Positions 1 to 7,912 of a stretch of 64,000 bases of DNA are shown here, in pieces; positions within the stretch are counted from its first letter, which is position 1, and each line of letters opens with the position of its first letter. Below the pieces are notes generated by a model. The model did not search any database. It was given only the letters and a program-made list of their open reading frames with translations, and was not told where the DNA came from. A program made the position numbers and the translations under genes. The DNA lies in the NCBI RefSeq assembly GCF_012516315.1, contig NZ_CP051185.1, positions 1,725,403 through 1,789,402 on the forward strand. Direction: 5' to 3'. This DNA comes from Limnospira fusiformis SAG 85.79 (lineage in GTDB: Bacteria > Cyanobacteriota > Cyanobacteriia > Cyanobacteriales > Microcoleaceae).

Positions 1-216
1 ACCTTGGCTAAGGTTTCTTATTTATTGGGTAAGCATCAAGGTAACACTGCTCCGTTGAAACAAGATGGAGGAGTTTTATATGAAGTTTACACAAACAAGG
101 GAGGAATTGCTCACTTTCGGGTAACACAAGGTATTCGCATAAGCTGTACATCGTCAGATGGTCAGTTAACTTTGCGTCGCTATGGAAAAGAGACAGATGT
201 CAATAATAATCCATAA
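1..216 (+). CDS. C-terminal part of an unidentified protein, cut by the window edge
   Basis: The frame is open from the first base to a TAA at 214-216. A TTG at base 4 could initiate, but the gene more likely begins outside the window. The visible 70 residues contain no motif I recognise; they are polar with a GGIAHFRV segment. The gene ends 21 bases before the CARF protein start and has the same strand, so it probably belongs to the same CRISPR-associated operon. No function is assigned. Confidence 0.5.
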   Translation, partial: TLAKVSYLLGKHQGNTAPLKQDGGVLYEVYTNKGGIAHFRVTQGIRISCTSSDGQLTLRRYGKETDVNNNP

Positions 217-237
217 TTGAACATTTTGGAGATAATC

Positions 238-1338
238 ATGAGAAATACACTCATTTGCACCGTGGGAACTAGCCTGCTGAATAACCTAAAACGCTCTGAT
301 GATGCGGCTATTCAAGGGGCTTTTAATGCCCAAAACTGGAAACAGTTATCCCTTCTGCTGCTGGAACGTAGGAATACCGATCGCCTTTGTGGGGCGGAAA
401 TTAACTCGATCGCCAGTATTTGTGATAAGGGCTTTTTGGCAGACCGCAACCGTCTGATATTTTTGGTATCAGATACTGATGATGGCAGAGCCATGGGAAA
501 TCTGCTGAAACTCTATTTTGATTATACCAGAAATCCCCTCAATTTTCAACAGGTTGAATATCGAGTTTTGAGCGGACTGCGTGATGATAGCGTCCAGGAT
601 TTTCGACAAAAAGGCTTGAAAAATTTGGTTAAGCAAATTAGCACCGAGGTTCGCACGTTTTCCCCGGAAGCGATCGCCATTAATGCTACCGGTGGATATA
701 AAGCCCAAATTTCCTTCGCCGGAATGATTGGACAAGCCCTAGGAATTCCGGTCTATTACCTATTCGAGAAATTTTCCGAAGTCATCGAACTTCCCCCCCA
801 ACCAGTCGCCCTAGATTTAGCTTTTTGGCTGAACAACTATTTACTGTTTGAATATCTGGAAACTGAACAAACCGCTGAAGTCTCCCTAGTAGAATCTGAC
901 ATCGACGACCCCTATTTATCATCTTTGATAGACCGGGAAGATGATTTGATTAGTTTGTCGGCTATGGGGGTGCTATTTAATGAGCGATCGCGCCTACAAT
1001 TCGCGAAACAGGAAACGGCAATTTTAGCGCTAATTCCCCAAGATGACACTAAACCGGAGGCGAAAAATATCAGTTTTCGAGATGACCATGGCAAAGATGT
1101 ATTGATGGCTTTTTCTCAAAAAGTTTGCCGTTCACCCTATGTCAAAAAGATTGTCAATTCTCTGCCTTTTAACTCTCAGCAAAAAACACCGATTCGCCGC
1201 ACCTACCCCAATGGGATTGTGGAGTTTGTGCTAACTTGGACAGATAAGGGTTATGGTATTTGCATCCAGACCACGGGACGAAATCTCGCGGAAACCAATA
1301 CCATTGCTATTCATCTCCAACAGGAATTTAGCCAGTAA
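238..1338 (+). CDS. CARF-domain CRISPR ancillary protein (Csm6/Csx1/Card1-like superfamily)
   Basis: A 366-residue protein. The N-terminus has the Rossmann-type CARF signature (TVGTSLLNNL near residues 6-15) and a second ligand-loop motif (INATGGYKAQI near residue 148). CARF proteins bind cyclic oligoadenylates made by Cas10 during type III interference and then switch on a C-terminal effector. The last 120 residues (after about 245) do not show a HEPN RxxxxH motif that I can see. They contain an acidic RDDHG and a RRTYPNG...WTDKGYG segment that could be a RelE-like or other nuclease fold; this is inference. The ATG at 238 is preferred over the upstream TTG at 217 because it follows a GGAG-type ribosome site and starts the CARF strand. 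cas1 follows 355 bases downstream. Confidence 0.75.
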   Translation: MRNTLICTVGTSLLNNLKRSDDAAIQGAFNAQNWKQLSLLLLERRNTDRLCGAEINSIASICDKGFLADRNRLIFLVSDTDDGRAMGNLLKLYFDYTRNPLNFQQVEYRVLSGLRDDSVQDFRQKGLKNLVKQISTEVRTFSPEAIAINATGGYKAQISFAGMIGQALGIPVYYLFEKFSEVIELPPQPVALDLAFWLNNYLLFEYLETEQTAEVSLVESDIDDPYLSSLIDREDDLISLSAMGVLFNERSRLQFAKQETAILALIPQDDTKPEAKNISFRDDHGKDVLMAFSQKVCRSPYVKKIVNSLPFNSQQKTPIRRTYPNGIVEFVLTWTDKGYGICIQTTGRNLAETNTIAIHLQQEFSQ

Positions 1339-1377
1339 ATTCACGTTGTAAATCCCATCGATTTAAGCGGGGGTGAC

Positions 1378-1597
1378 TCAGCGGCAACCCCAGGGATTTT
1401 GATTTGATGATTTCTGGGAGAGAGGGGGGGTGGCGTTGGCGGTTGCACTTGGGGTATACAATTCTGGAGCATCGGACATCAGCATTTCCCAACCATTGCG
1501 CGGCGACAGAGATAACATGGGGCGATCGCTCACCATTCCTCGGGCTAGAGAAATCTCGAAAATTAAGACTGTATAGGTGATGACAGTAAATCATCCC
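1378..1597 (-). pseudogene. Possible decayed coding remnant between the CARF gene and cas1
   Basis: The 355-base gap between the CARF gene and cas1 has no intact gene. On the minus strand one frame stays open from an upstream stop near 1600 to a TGA at 1378-1380 and reads as plausible protein, with a hydrophobic start (TVLIFEIS) followed by a soluble tail rich in Ser, Pro and Asn. No start codon with a ribosome site is visible. It may be the 3' end of a lost gene, or chance. Confidence 0.25.
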
Positions 1598-1693
1598 AAA
1601 GGTGCGATAATTACAGCAGGGAAATAGCCGGAAAGATTACCCTCACCCTAAATCGGAATCCCAGGGGGGAGGGGGACTGGGAAACCATATTGC

Positions 1694-2668
1694 ATGATTA
1701 CCAAAAGAACTGTCATAATTGAGCAATCCAAAGGTTCCACAACTTGCCGCCTAGCGGAAATTGATTTAGTGGTGATACTTCCCGGCGTTCAGTTAACCGA
1801 TAGGGCGATCGCCCAACTTCTTGATCGTGGTATCGAAACCATTTTCCTACGCCAAGACGGACGGTTTCGCGGCCGTCTCCAGGGACACTTTCACACCAAC
1901 CCGACGGTAAGACTCGCCCAATATCGCGCCCTGGACACCACCTTCGGCATGGCTCTGGCCCAAAAGCTAATTTTGGGGAAAGTCCGTAACCAGCGATACC
2001 TTCTCCAGCGACGCAACCGAGAAACTCACGGTAAAATCACCCAATTAACTGAAGCGATCGACACGATCGCCTCCTACCTTCCCCGCTTGAAACAGACAGA
2101 AACTCCCCTCGCGCGCGATGAATTGATGGGAGTTGAGGGGCTCTGTGCCCGCATTTATTTCCAAGCCCTAACCCACTGGTTTCCCCCGGAGTGGAAGTTC
2201 ACCGGACGCAACCGCCGCCCACCTAAAGATCCCGTTAATGCCCTATTGAGTTGGGGTTATGGGGTTTTGTTGGCGCGGGTATTTGCGGCGACTGTTCAGG
2301 CGGGGTTCGACCCTTATTTGGGGTTTTTTCATGCGATCGCCCCATTTCGGCCCAATTTGGTACTAGATCTGATGGAGGAATTTCGCCCGGTGGTGGTCGA
2401 TCGAGTGGCGATCGCTATAGTTAACAGTCGGTTGATTGATCCTAACGATTTTGAACCCGCACCGGGGGAGGAGGAGGGGATCTGGTTGGGACAAACGGCG
2501 AAAAAGCTGTACTTGGGACACTTGGAACGCCAACTCCAGGATTCTATTTTATATCCCCCCCAACATCGGAAGCTGAAACTAAGTCAGATCCTTTTAGAGC
2601 AGGCGCGATCGCTGGGTCGTTGTCTGGTAGAAACTCGCCTGGACTATGAGGCTTTTATTTTTCGGTGA
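1694..2668 (+). CDS. cas1: CRISPR-associated endonuclease Cas1
   Basis: Cas1 is the metal-dependent integrase that, with Cas2, inserts new spacers at the leader end of the array. The 324-residue length fits the family. The active-site signature is present: E148 in GVEGLCARIYF, H213 in GFFHAIAPFRPN and the acidic DLMEEFRP segment near residues 225-229. The ATG at 1694 has no strong ribosome site; the N-terminus begins slightly inside the usual first strand, so a few residues could be missing. It is followed 50 bases later by cas2. A 60-bp stretch of this gene (1753-1812) is repeated exactly at the far end of the CRISPR array (4495-4554). Confidence 0.93.
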   Translation: MITKRTVIIEQSKGSTTCRLAEIDLVVILPGVQLTDRAIAQLLDRGIETIFLRQDGRFRGRLQGHFHTNPTVRLAQYRALDTTFGMALAQKLILGKVRNQRYLLQRRNRETHGKITQLTEAIDTIASYLPRLKQTETPLARDELMGVEGLCARIYFQALTHWFPPEWKFTGRNRRPPKDPVNALLSWGYGVLLARVFAATVQAGFDPYLGFFHAIAPFRPNLVLDLMEEFRPVVVDRVAIAIVNSRLIDPNDFEPAPGEEEGIWLGQTAKKLYLGHLERQLQDSILYPPQHRKLKLSQILLEQARSLGRCLVETRLDYEAFIFR

Positions 2669-2718
2669 ACTAATCGGTGCATCAGATCCTACTCTCAAGT
2701 CTTTAGAAGGATATCATT

Positions 2719-3003
2719 ATGGCGAATTTTTGGTTGGTTTGCTACGACGTGAGGGACGACAAGCGTCGCCAACTTTTGGCGAAGTTGTTGGAACAGCGGT
2801 GTCAGCGGGTTCAGTATTCGGTGTTTGAGTGTCCCCTGGAGGAAAAAATTCTGGAGGACTTATTGAATAAGCGGTGGCTAAAGGTTTTGAATTTAGAAAA
2901 GGATAGTCTGCGGGCTTATCCCCTCAATCCCTCCACCAAAGCTCAGGTTAAGGTCTACGGGGGACCGCTTCCCTACGAACCACCAGACTTTCTCATTTTG
3001 TAA
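2719..3003 (+). CDS. cas2: CRISPR-associated protein Cas2
   Basis: A 94-residue ferredoxin-fold protein that forms the core of the Cas1-Cas2 spacer integration complex. The first strand carries the typical YDVRDDKRR segment (residues 9-17) with the conserved aspartate. A second typical segment, QYSVFECPL, follows near residue 33. The start ATG is preceded by GAAGGA at good spacing. An overlapping ORF at 2646-2828 is a shadow. It lies 50 bases after cas1, and the array leader begins right after its stop, the normal order for an adaptation module. Confidence 0.93.
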   Translation: MANFWLVCYDVRDDKRRQLLAKLLEQRCQRVQYSVFECPLEEKILEDLLNKRWLKVLNLEKDSLRAYPLNPSTKAQVKVYGGPLPYEPPDFLIL

Positions 3004-3334
3004 GGGTTGCGATCGTCTCATTTTTCATCACTTTGGGGCTGAAATGCCTTTGAGCCAATGATTTTCAGCAATGTAAAGTTATATTGCATTTTTTAATAAT
3101 ATGGCGCGACGAGGATACAACAGAAACCTGATATAAACTTGAGCTAAAAAAAGAGAAATTTGTTTTTTGGGGGGTTGACAGTCTCGCACAACTCCTGATA
3201 ATATAAAAACATCGCAAAACAAACGAATTTACTCGCGCCAAACAGGCCTGTAAAGTTTTGTTAAGCACCTTCTACGTGCTCTCGCGCAAACGCACCTTGA
3301 AAACCGCATACTGTAAGGTTTCCAAAGGTATAGG
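3004..3334 (+). promoter_or_regulatory. CRISPR leader with sigma70-type promoter
   Basis: This AT-rich 331-base stretch lies between cas2 and the first repeat and contains no gene. It includes TTGACA at 3175-3180, 16 bases of spacer and GATAAT at 3197-3202, close to a consensus housekeeping promoter directed toward the array. Transcription would start about 120 bases before the first repeat. The position next to cas2 and the fact that the damaged repeat is at the other end both mark this as the leader end. Confidence 0.7.
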
Positions 3335-4496
3335 GTCCAACCCTACCAATTCCCCGTCAGGGGACGGAAACGGAAGCGGAAGCGGAGGAAGCGGAAGCGG
3401 CGGAAACGATCTTAGTCCAACCCTACCAATTCCCCGTCAGGGGACGGAAACCTCAGAGCCTCCGCTTTCCCCACTTGAGGAGCGACAGGTTCCTGGGTCC
3501 AACCCTACCAATTCCCCGTCAGGGGACGGAAACATTATTAAACCTATCATCGATTTTTACATCGAATCCTTGTCCAACCCTACCAATTCCCCGTCAGGGG
3601 ACGGAAACTTTTCCTTTTTCACTAGAACGAAGTATTTTTTATATTTCCCCTTGTCCAACCCTACCAATTCCCCGTCAGGGGACGGAAACTCGAAAGGATG
3701 ACCAGCCCACCAACCCGGAAGGGTTCGAGGAGGTCCAACCCTACCAATTCCCCGTCAGGGGACGGAAACCCTCCTTCAGGTCTCGTTCCCAGGTAGTGAC
3801 ATCCACGATCGTCCAACCCTACCAATTCCCCGTCAGGGGACGGAAACTTTGCCATCTTCGGCATAAGCTTGGCAGCCGAAGATAACTCCGGGGGTCCAAC
3901 CCTACCAATTCCCCGTCAGGGGACGGAAACCATAATGCCGACTCCGATAAGAAGATACCTTCCTCAGTGAGGCTCAGTAGTGGTCCAACCCTACCAATTC
4001 CCCGTCAGGGGACGGAAACCCCTGTCCAAAATCTATCAAGGCAACTTTAAATTGCTCGTTTGTCCAACCCTACCAATTCCCCGTCAGGGGACGGAAACCT
4101 ATCTCTATCCATCGATTTTGTGCAAAGTTGTTCTCAACAACAGTCCAACCCTACCAATTCCCCGTCAGGGGACGGAAACGCTCTTAAAGCCTCAAAGGCT
4201 TCACTGGCTGGGCGTCGCATTCGTCCAACCCTACCAATTCCCCGTCAGGGGACGGAAACTGAGAGACCTTGCGATCTTCTCTTGGAGAGATTCTTGTTGA
4301 GCAGTCCAACCCTACCAATTCCCCGTCAGGGGACGGAAACAATGTTCTCATTTTTATAAACTTTTAAATAAACACCATCCCTACCTCCAGAGGTCCAACC
4401 CTACCAATTCCCCGTCAGGGGACGGAAACTCCTCCTGTTAAGGAGCAGAACCCTCCGTTGTGTTTTTCAAGTCCAACCCTACCAATTCCCCGTCAG
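3335..4496 (+). CRISPR. CRISPR array, 14 full 37-nt repeats plus one truncated repeat, 14 spacers
   Basis: The repeat starts GTCCAACCCTACCAATTCCC and ends GGGGACGGAAAC. Full copies start at 3335, 3415, 3497, 3572, 3653, 3733, 3811, 3894, 3983, 4062, 4143, 4223, 4304 and 4393, and all are identical as far as I can read. A fifteenth copy at 4471 is cut after 26 bases. Spacers are 38-52 bp. The repeat has a short CCCC-GTCA-GGGG stem and the last eight bases ACGGAAAC fit a type III 5' tag. The spread of spacer lengths and the CARF gene also fit type III. Interference genes are not in the window. ORFs through the array are artefacts of the repeat. Confidence 0.97.
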
Positions 4497-4554
4497 CGGA
4501 AATTGATTTAGTGGTGATACTTCCCGGCGTTCAGTTAACCGATAGGGCGATCGC
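4495..4554 (+). repeat. 60-bp exact copy of an internal cas1 segment fused to the array end
   Basis: Bases 4495-4554 equal 1753-1812 inside cas1 with no mismatch. The left junction interrupts CRISPR repeat 15 after its AG; the right junction is the HIP1 octamer at 4547-4554, after which the sequence switches to the 5' region of the kinase-PQQ genes. Confidence 0.9.
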
Positions 4555-4616
4555 TTAACAATTCATAGTAGGATAGCATCAGTCATATCTCCCAATACAA
4601 TCAAAGATAGGTCAAG
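4546..4616 (-). pseudogene. 5' remnant of a fourth kinase-PQQ gene copy
   Basis: Bases 4546-4616 match the start and upstream region of the neighbouring copies (for example 6194-6264). On the minus strand they encode only the first residues MLSYYELLSDR, after which the HIP1 site joins cas1-derived DNA. The tandem gene family therefore once extended further toward the CRISPR array. Confidence 0.8.
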
Positions 4617-6227
4617 TCACTTCACAGCGTAGAGGTGATTATCCCTACTCCCAAAATAGACCACCCCTCCTGACACCGCAGGGGAAGAGTAAATCCCATT
4701 TTCTGTTTTAAACTTCCAGCGTTCCTGTCCAGTGTTAGCATCTACGGCGTAGAGGTAATTATCCTCACTCCCAAAATAGACCACCCCTCCTGACACCGCT
4801 GGGGAAGAGCCAATCTCACCTTCTGTTTTAAACCGCCAGCGTTGCTGTCCAGTGTTAGCATCTACGGCGTAGAGGTAATTATCCTCACTCCCAAAATAGA
4901 CCACCCCTCCTGACACCGCAGGGGAAGAGAAAATCCCACTTTCTGTTTTAAACTTCCAGCGTTCCTGTCCAGTGTTAGCATCTACGGCGTAGAGGTGATT
5001 ATCCCTACTCCCAAAATAGACCACCCCTCCTGACACCGCAGGGGAAGAGGAAATCCCACTTTCTGTTTTAAACTTCCAGCGTTCCTGTCCAGTGTTAGCA
5101 TCTACGGCGTAGAGGTGATTATCCCCACTCCCAAAATAGACCACCCCTCCTGACACCGCAGGGGAAGAGGAAATCCCACTTTCTGTTTTAAACTTCCAGC
5201 GTTCCTGTCCAGTGTTAGCATCTACGGCGTAGAGGTGATTATCCCCACTCCCAAAATAGACCACCCCTCCTGACACCGCAGGGGAAGAGTCAATCCAACC
5301 TTCTGTTTTAAACTTCCAGCGTTCCTGTCCAGTGTTAGCATCTACCGCGTAGAGGTGATTATCGAAACTCCCAAAATAGACCACCCCTCCTGACACCGCA
5401 GGGGAAGAGTCAATCCAACCTTCTGTTTTAAACTTCCAGCGTTCCTGTCCAGTGTTAGCATCTACCGCGTAGAGGTGATTATCGAAACTCCCAAAATAGA
5501 CCACCCCTCCTGACACCGCAGGGGAAGAGAAAATCTCATGTTCTGTTTTAAACTTCCACACCAGTTGTGTTAATTCTGTCGGCCCCCCTGGAGGATAAAC
5601 TCCTGTTCGTTCCAGATTACCCCGAAACATGGCAGCACTCTCCCGTCCTATCTGCCAACTCCAGATAGCACTGGGCAGCAAGGGCCGGAGGGCGGGAATA
5701 AACAGACTACCAATTCCCAAACCACCGACGACCACGACTAATGTTGTCCCCGCTCCCACCAGTCCCAATTGCCACCCTTTTAGGGAGTAGCGAGTTGCGG
5801 GAACGGCTACTCCCATTGCGGATAAGACTTGACTGGCATTTTGCCAACGCTGGGAGGCGTTAGGAGTCACCATCCGTTCCAAAATGGCGTTGAGTTGGTC
5901 ACTAATTAAACAGTGCTTATCCCAGTCCCAGTTGGGGTGGCGGCGGCGGGGACTGGGGACTTGTCCGGTGAGCAATTCCAGGGTTACTAAACCTAAGTCG
6001 TAAATATCTTGAGTCGGAGAACCGCTGACATTGGGGTTGTGTTTGAGCAAGAGAATTGTCTGTTCCCCTTCTTGTTGCAAGGTCTGCAAGGAAATCTTTT
6101 GATGGGCTTTTCCCTGACGGTGCAGGGGAACTAACTGGATTAAGACAGTTTCCAGGATGGCTTGAACTTCGGGTTCAGAGAAGCCGGAAAACTGGCGATC
6201 GCTTAACAATTCATAGTAGGATAGCAT
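4617..6227 (-). CDS. Kinase-like/PQQ beta-propeller membrane protein, copy 1
   Basis: A 536-residue protein. Residues 1-140 resemble only the C-terminal lobe of a bacterial Ser/Thr kinase: an HRQGKAHQKIS segment stands where HRDxKPxN is expected, followed by DIYDLGLVTLELLTGQ and a terminal helix ending in QRW. The N-lobe with the ATP-binding Gly loop and Lys is absent, so it is probably a pseudokinase. One membrane helix (about 152-180) leads to eight 40-residue PQQ/BamB-type blades (230-536) with the core SSPAVSGGVVYFGS and AVDANTGQ. Start ATG follows GGGAGA. The blades vary at four positions only. It is the last of three tandem copies downstream of the FHA gene; a signalling or sensing role is inferred. 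Confidence 0.8.
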   Translation of the reverse strand: MLSYYELLSDRQFSGFSEPEVQAILETVLIQLVPLHRQGKAHQKISLQTLQQEGEQTILLLKHNPNVSGSPTQDIYDLGLVTLELLTGQVPSPRRRHPNWDWDKHCLISDQLNAILERMVTPNASQRWQNASQVLSAMGVAVPATRYSLKGWQLGLVGAGTTLVVVVGGLGIGSLFIPALRPLLPSAIWSWQIGRESAAMFRGNLERTGVYPPGGPTELTQLVWKFKTEHEIFSSPAVSGGVVYFGSFDNHLYAVDANTGQERWKFKTEGWIDSSPAVSGGVVYFGSFDNHLYAVDANTGQERWKFKTEGWIDSSPAVSGGVVYFGSGDNHLYAVDANTGQERWKFKTESGISSSPAVSGGVVYFGSGDNHLYAVDANTGQERWKFKTESGISSSPAVSGGVVYFGSRDNHLYAVDANTGQERWKFKTESGIFSSPAVSGGVVYFGSEDNYLYAVDANTGQQRWRFKTEGEIGSSPAVSGGVVYFGSEDNYLYAVDANTGQERWKFKTENGIYSSPAVSGGVVYFGSRDNHLYAVK

Positions 6228-6264
6228 CAGTCATATCTCCCAATACAATCAAAGATAGGTCAAG

Positions 6265-7878
6265 TCACTTCACAGCGTAGAGGTGATTATCGTAACTCCC
6301 AAAATAGACCACCCCTCCTGACACCGCAGGGGAAGAGTAAATCCCATTTTCTGTTTTAAACTTCCAGCGTTGCTGTCCAGTGTTAGCATCTACCGCGTAG
6401 AGGTGATTATCCTCACTCCCAAAATAGACCACCCCTCCTGACACCGCAGGGGGAGAGTAAATCCCACCTTCTGTTTTAAACTTCCAGTGTTCCTGTGCAG
6501 TGTTAGCATCTACCGCGTAGAGGTGATTATCGTAACTCCCAAAATAGACCACCCCTCCTGACACCGCAGGGGAAGAGTAAATCCCACCTTCTGTTTTAAA
6601 CTTCCAGCGTTCCTGTGCAGTGTTAGCATCTACCGCGTAGAGGTGATTATCCAAACTCCCAAAATAGACCACCCCTCCTGACACCGCAGGGGAAGAGTAA
6701 ATCTCACCTTCTGTTTTAAACCGCCAGCGTTCCTGTCCAGTGTTAGCATCTACGGCGTAGAGGTGATTATCCCAACTCCCAAAATAGACCACCCCTCCTG
6801 ACACGGCAGGGGAAGAGAAAATCTCACCTTCTGTTTTAAACCGCCAGCGTTCCTGTCCAGTGTTAGCATCTACGGCGTAGAGGTGATTATCGTAACTCCC
6901 AAAATAGACCACCCCTCCTGACACCGCAGGGGAAGATAAAATCACATCTTCTGTTCTAAACTTCCAGCGTTCCTGTCCAGTGTTAGCATCTACCGCGTAG
7001 AGGTGATTATCCCTACTCCCAAAATAGACCACCCCTCCTGACACCGCAGGGGAAGAGCCAATCCCACCTTCTGTTTTAAACCGCCAGCGTTGCTGTCCAG
7101 TGTTAGCATCTACGGCGTAGAGGTGATTATCCCTACTCCCAAAATAGACCACCCCTCCTGACACCGCAGGGGAAGAGGTAATCCCATCTTCTGTTTTAAA
7201 CTTCCACACCAGTTGTGTTAATTCTGTCGGCCCGCCTGGAGGATAAACTCCTGTTCGTTCCAGATTACCCCGAAACATGGCAGCACTCTCCCGTCCTATC
7301 TGCCAACTCCAGATAGCACTGGGCAGCAAGGGCCGGAGGGCGGGAATAAACAGACTACCAATTCCCAAACCACCGACGACCACGACTAATGTTGTCCCCG
7401 CCCCCACCAGTCCCAATTGCCACCCTTTTAGGGAGTAGCGAGTTGCGGGAACGGCTACTCCCATTGCGGATAAGACTTGACTGGCATTTTGCCAACGCTG
7501 GGAGGCGTTAGGAGTCACCATCCGTTCCAAAATGGCGTTGAGTTGGTCACTAATTAAACAGTGGTCATTCCAGTCCCAGGTTGGGTTGGTGCGGCGGGGA
7601 CTGGGGACTTGTCCGGTCAGCAACTCCAGGACAACTAAACCCAAGTCGTAAATATCTTGACTCGGAGAACCGCTGACATTGGGGTTGTCTTTGGGCAACA
7701 GAACCGTTTGTTCCCCTTCTTGTTGCAAGGTCTGCAAGGAAATCTTTTGATGGGCTTTTCCCTGACGGTGCAGGGGAACTAACTGGATTAAGACAGTTTC
7801 CAGGATTGCTTGAACTTCGGGTTCAGAGAAGCCGGAAAAATGGCGATCGCTTAACAATTCATAGTAGGATAGCATCAT
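6265..7878 (-). CDS. Kinase-like/PQQ beta-propeller membrane protein, copy 2
   Basis: Same architecture as the flanking copies: kinase C-lobe remnant without catalytic Asp, one membrane helix, eight near-identical PQQ blades. It starts MMLSYYELL because an extra ATG precedes the start used by the other copies; GGGAGA lies upstream. Blade variants at the FGS-x-DN site are R, R, Y, W, L, Y, E, Y, so its predicted propeller surface differs from copies 1 and 3 while the framework is nearly unchanged. The 37-base spacer to the next copy is identical to the other intergenic spacer, showing recent tandem duplication. It has an ANTAQE variant in two blades and SPPAV in one. Confidence 0.8.
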   Translation of the reverse strand: MMLSYYELLSDRHFSGFSEPEVQAILETVLIQLVPLHRQGKAHQKISLQTLQQEGEQTVLLPKDNPNVSGSPSQDIYDLGLVVLELLTGQVPSPRRTNPTWDWNDHCLISDQLNAILERMVTPNASQRWQNASQVLSAMGVAVPATRYSLKGWQLGLVGAGTTLVVVVGGLGIGSLFIPALRPLLPSAIWSWQIGRESAAMFRGNLERTGVYPPGGPTELTQLVWKFKTEDGITSSPAVSGGVVYFGSRDNHLYAVDANTGQQRWRFKTEGGIGSSPAVSGGVVYFGSRDNHLYAVDANTGQERWKFRTEDVILSSPAVSGGVVYFGSYDNHLYAVDANTGQERWRFKTEGEIFSSPAVSGGVVYFGSWDNHLYAVDANTGQERWRFKTEGEIYSSPAVSGGVVYFGSLDNHLYAVDANTAQERWKFKTEGGIYSSPAVSGGVVYFGSYDNHLYAVDANTAQEHWKFKTEGGIYSPPAVSGGVVYFGSEDNHLYAVDANTGQQRWKFKTENGIYSSPAVSGGVVYFGSYDNHLYAVK

Positions 7879-7912
7879 TCATATCTCCCAATACAATCAA
7901 AGATAGGTCAAG

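Noticed and set aside
3258..4359. Several ORFs across the CRISPR array, for example 3258-3701 and 3475-3885
   Set aside because: They translate the repeats in different frames and have no independent start signals.
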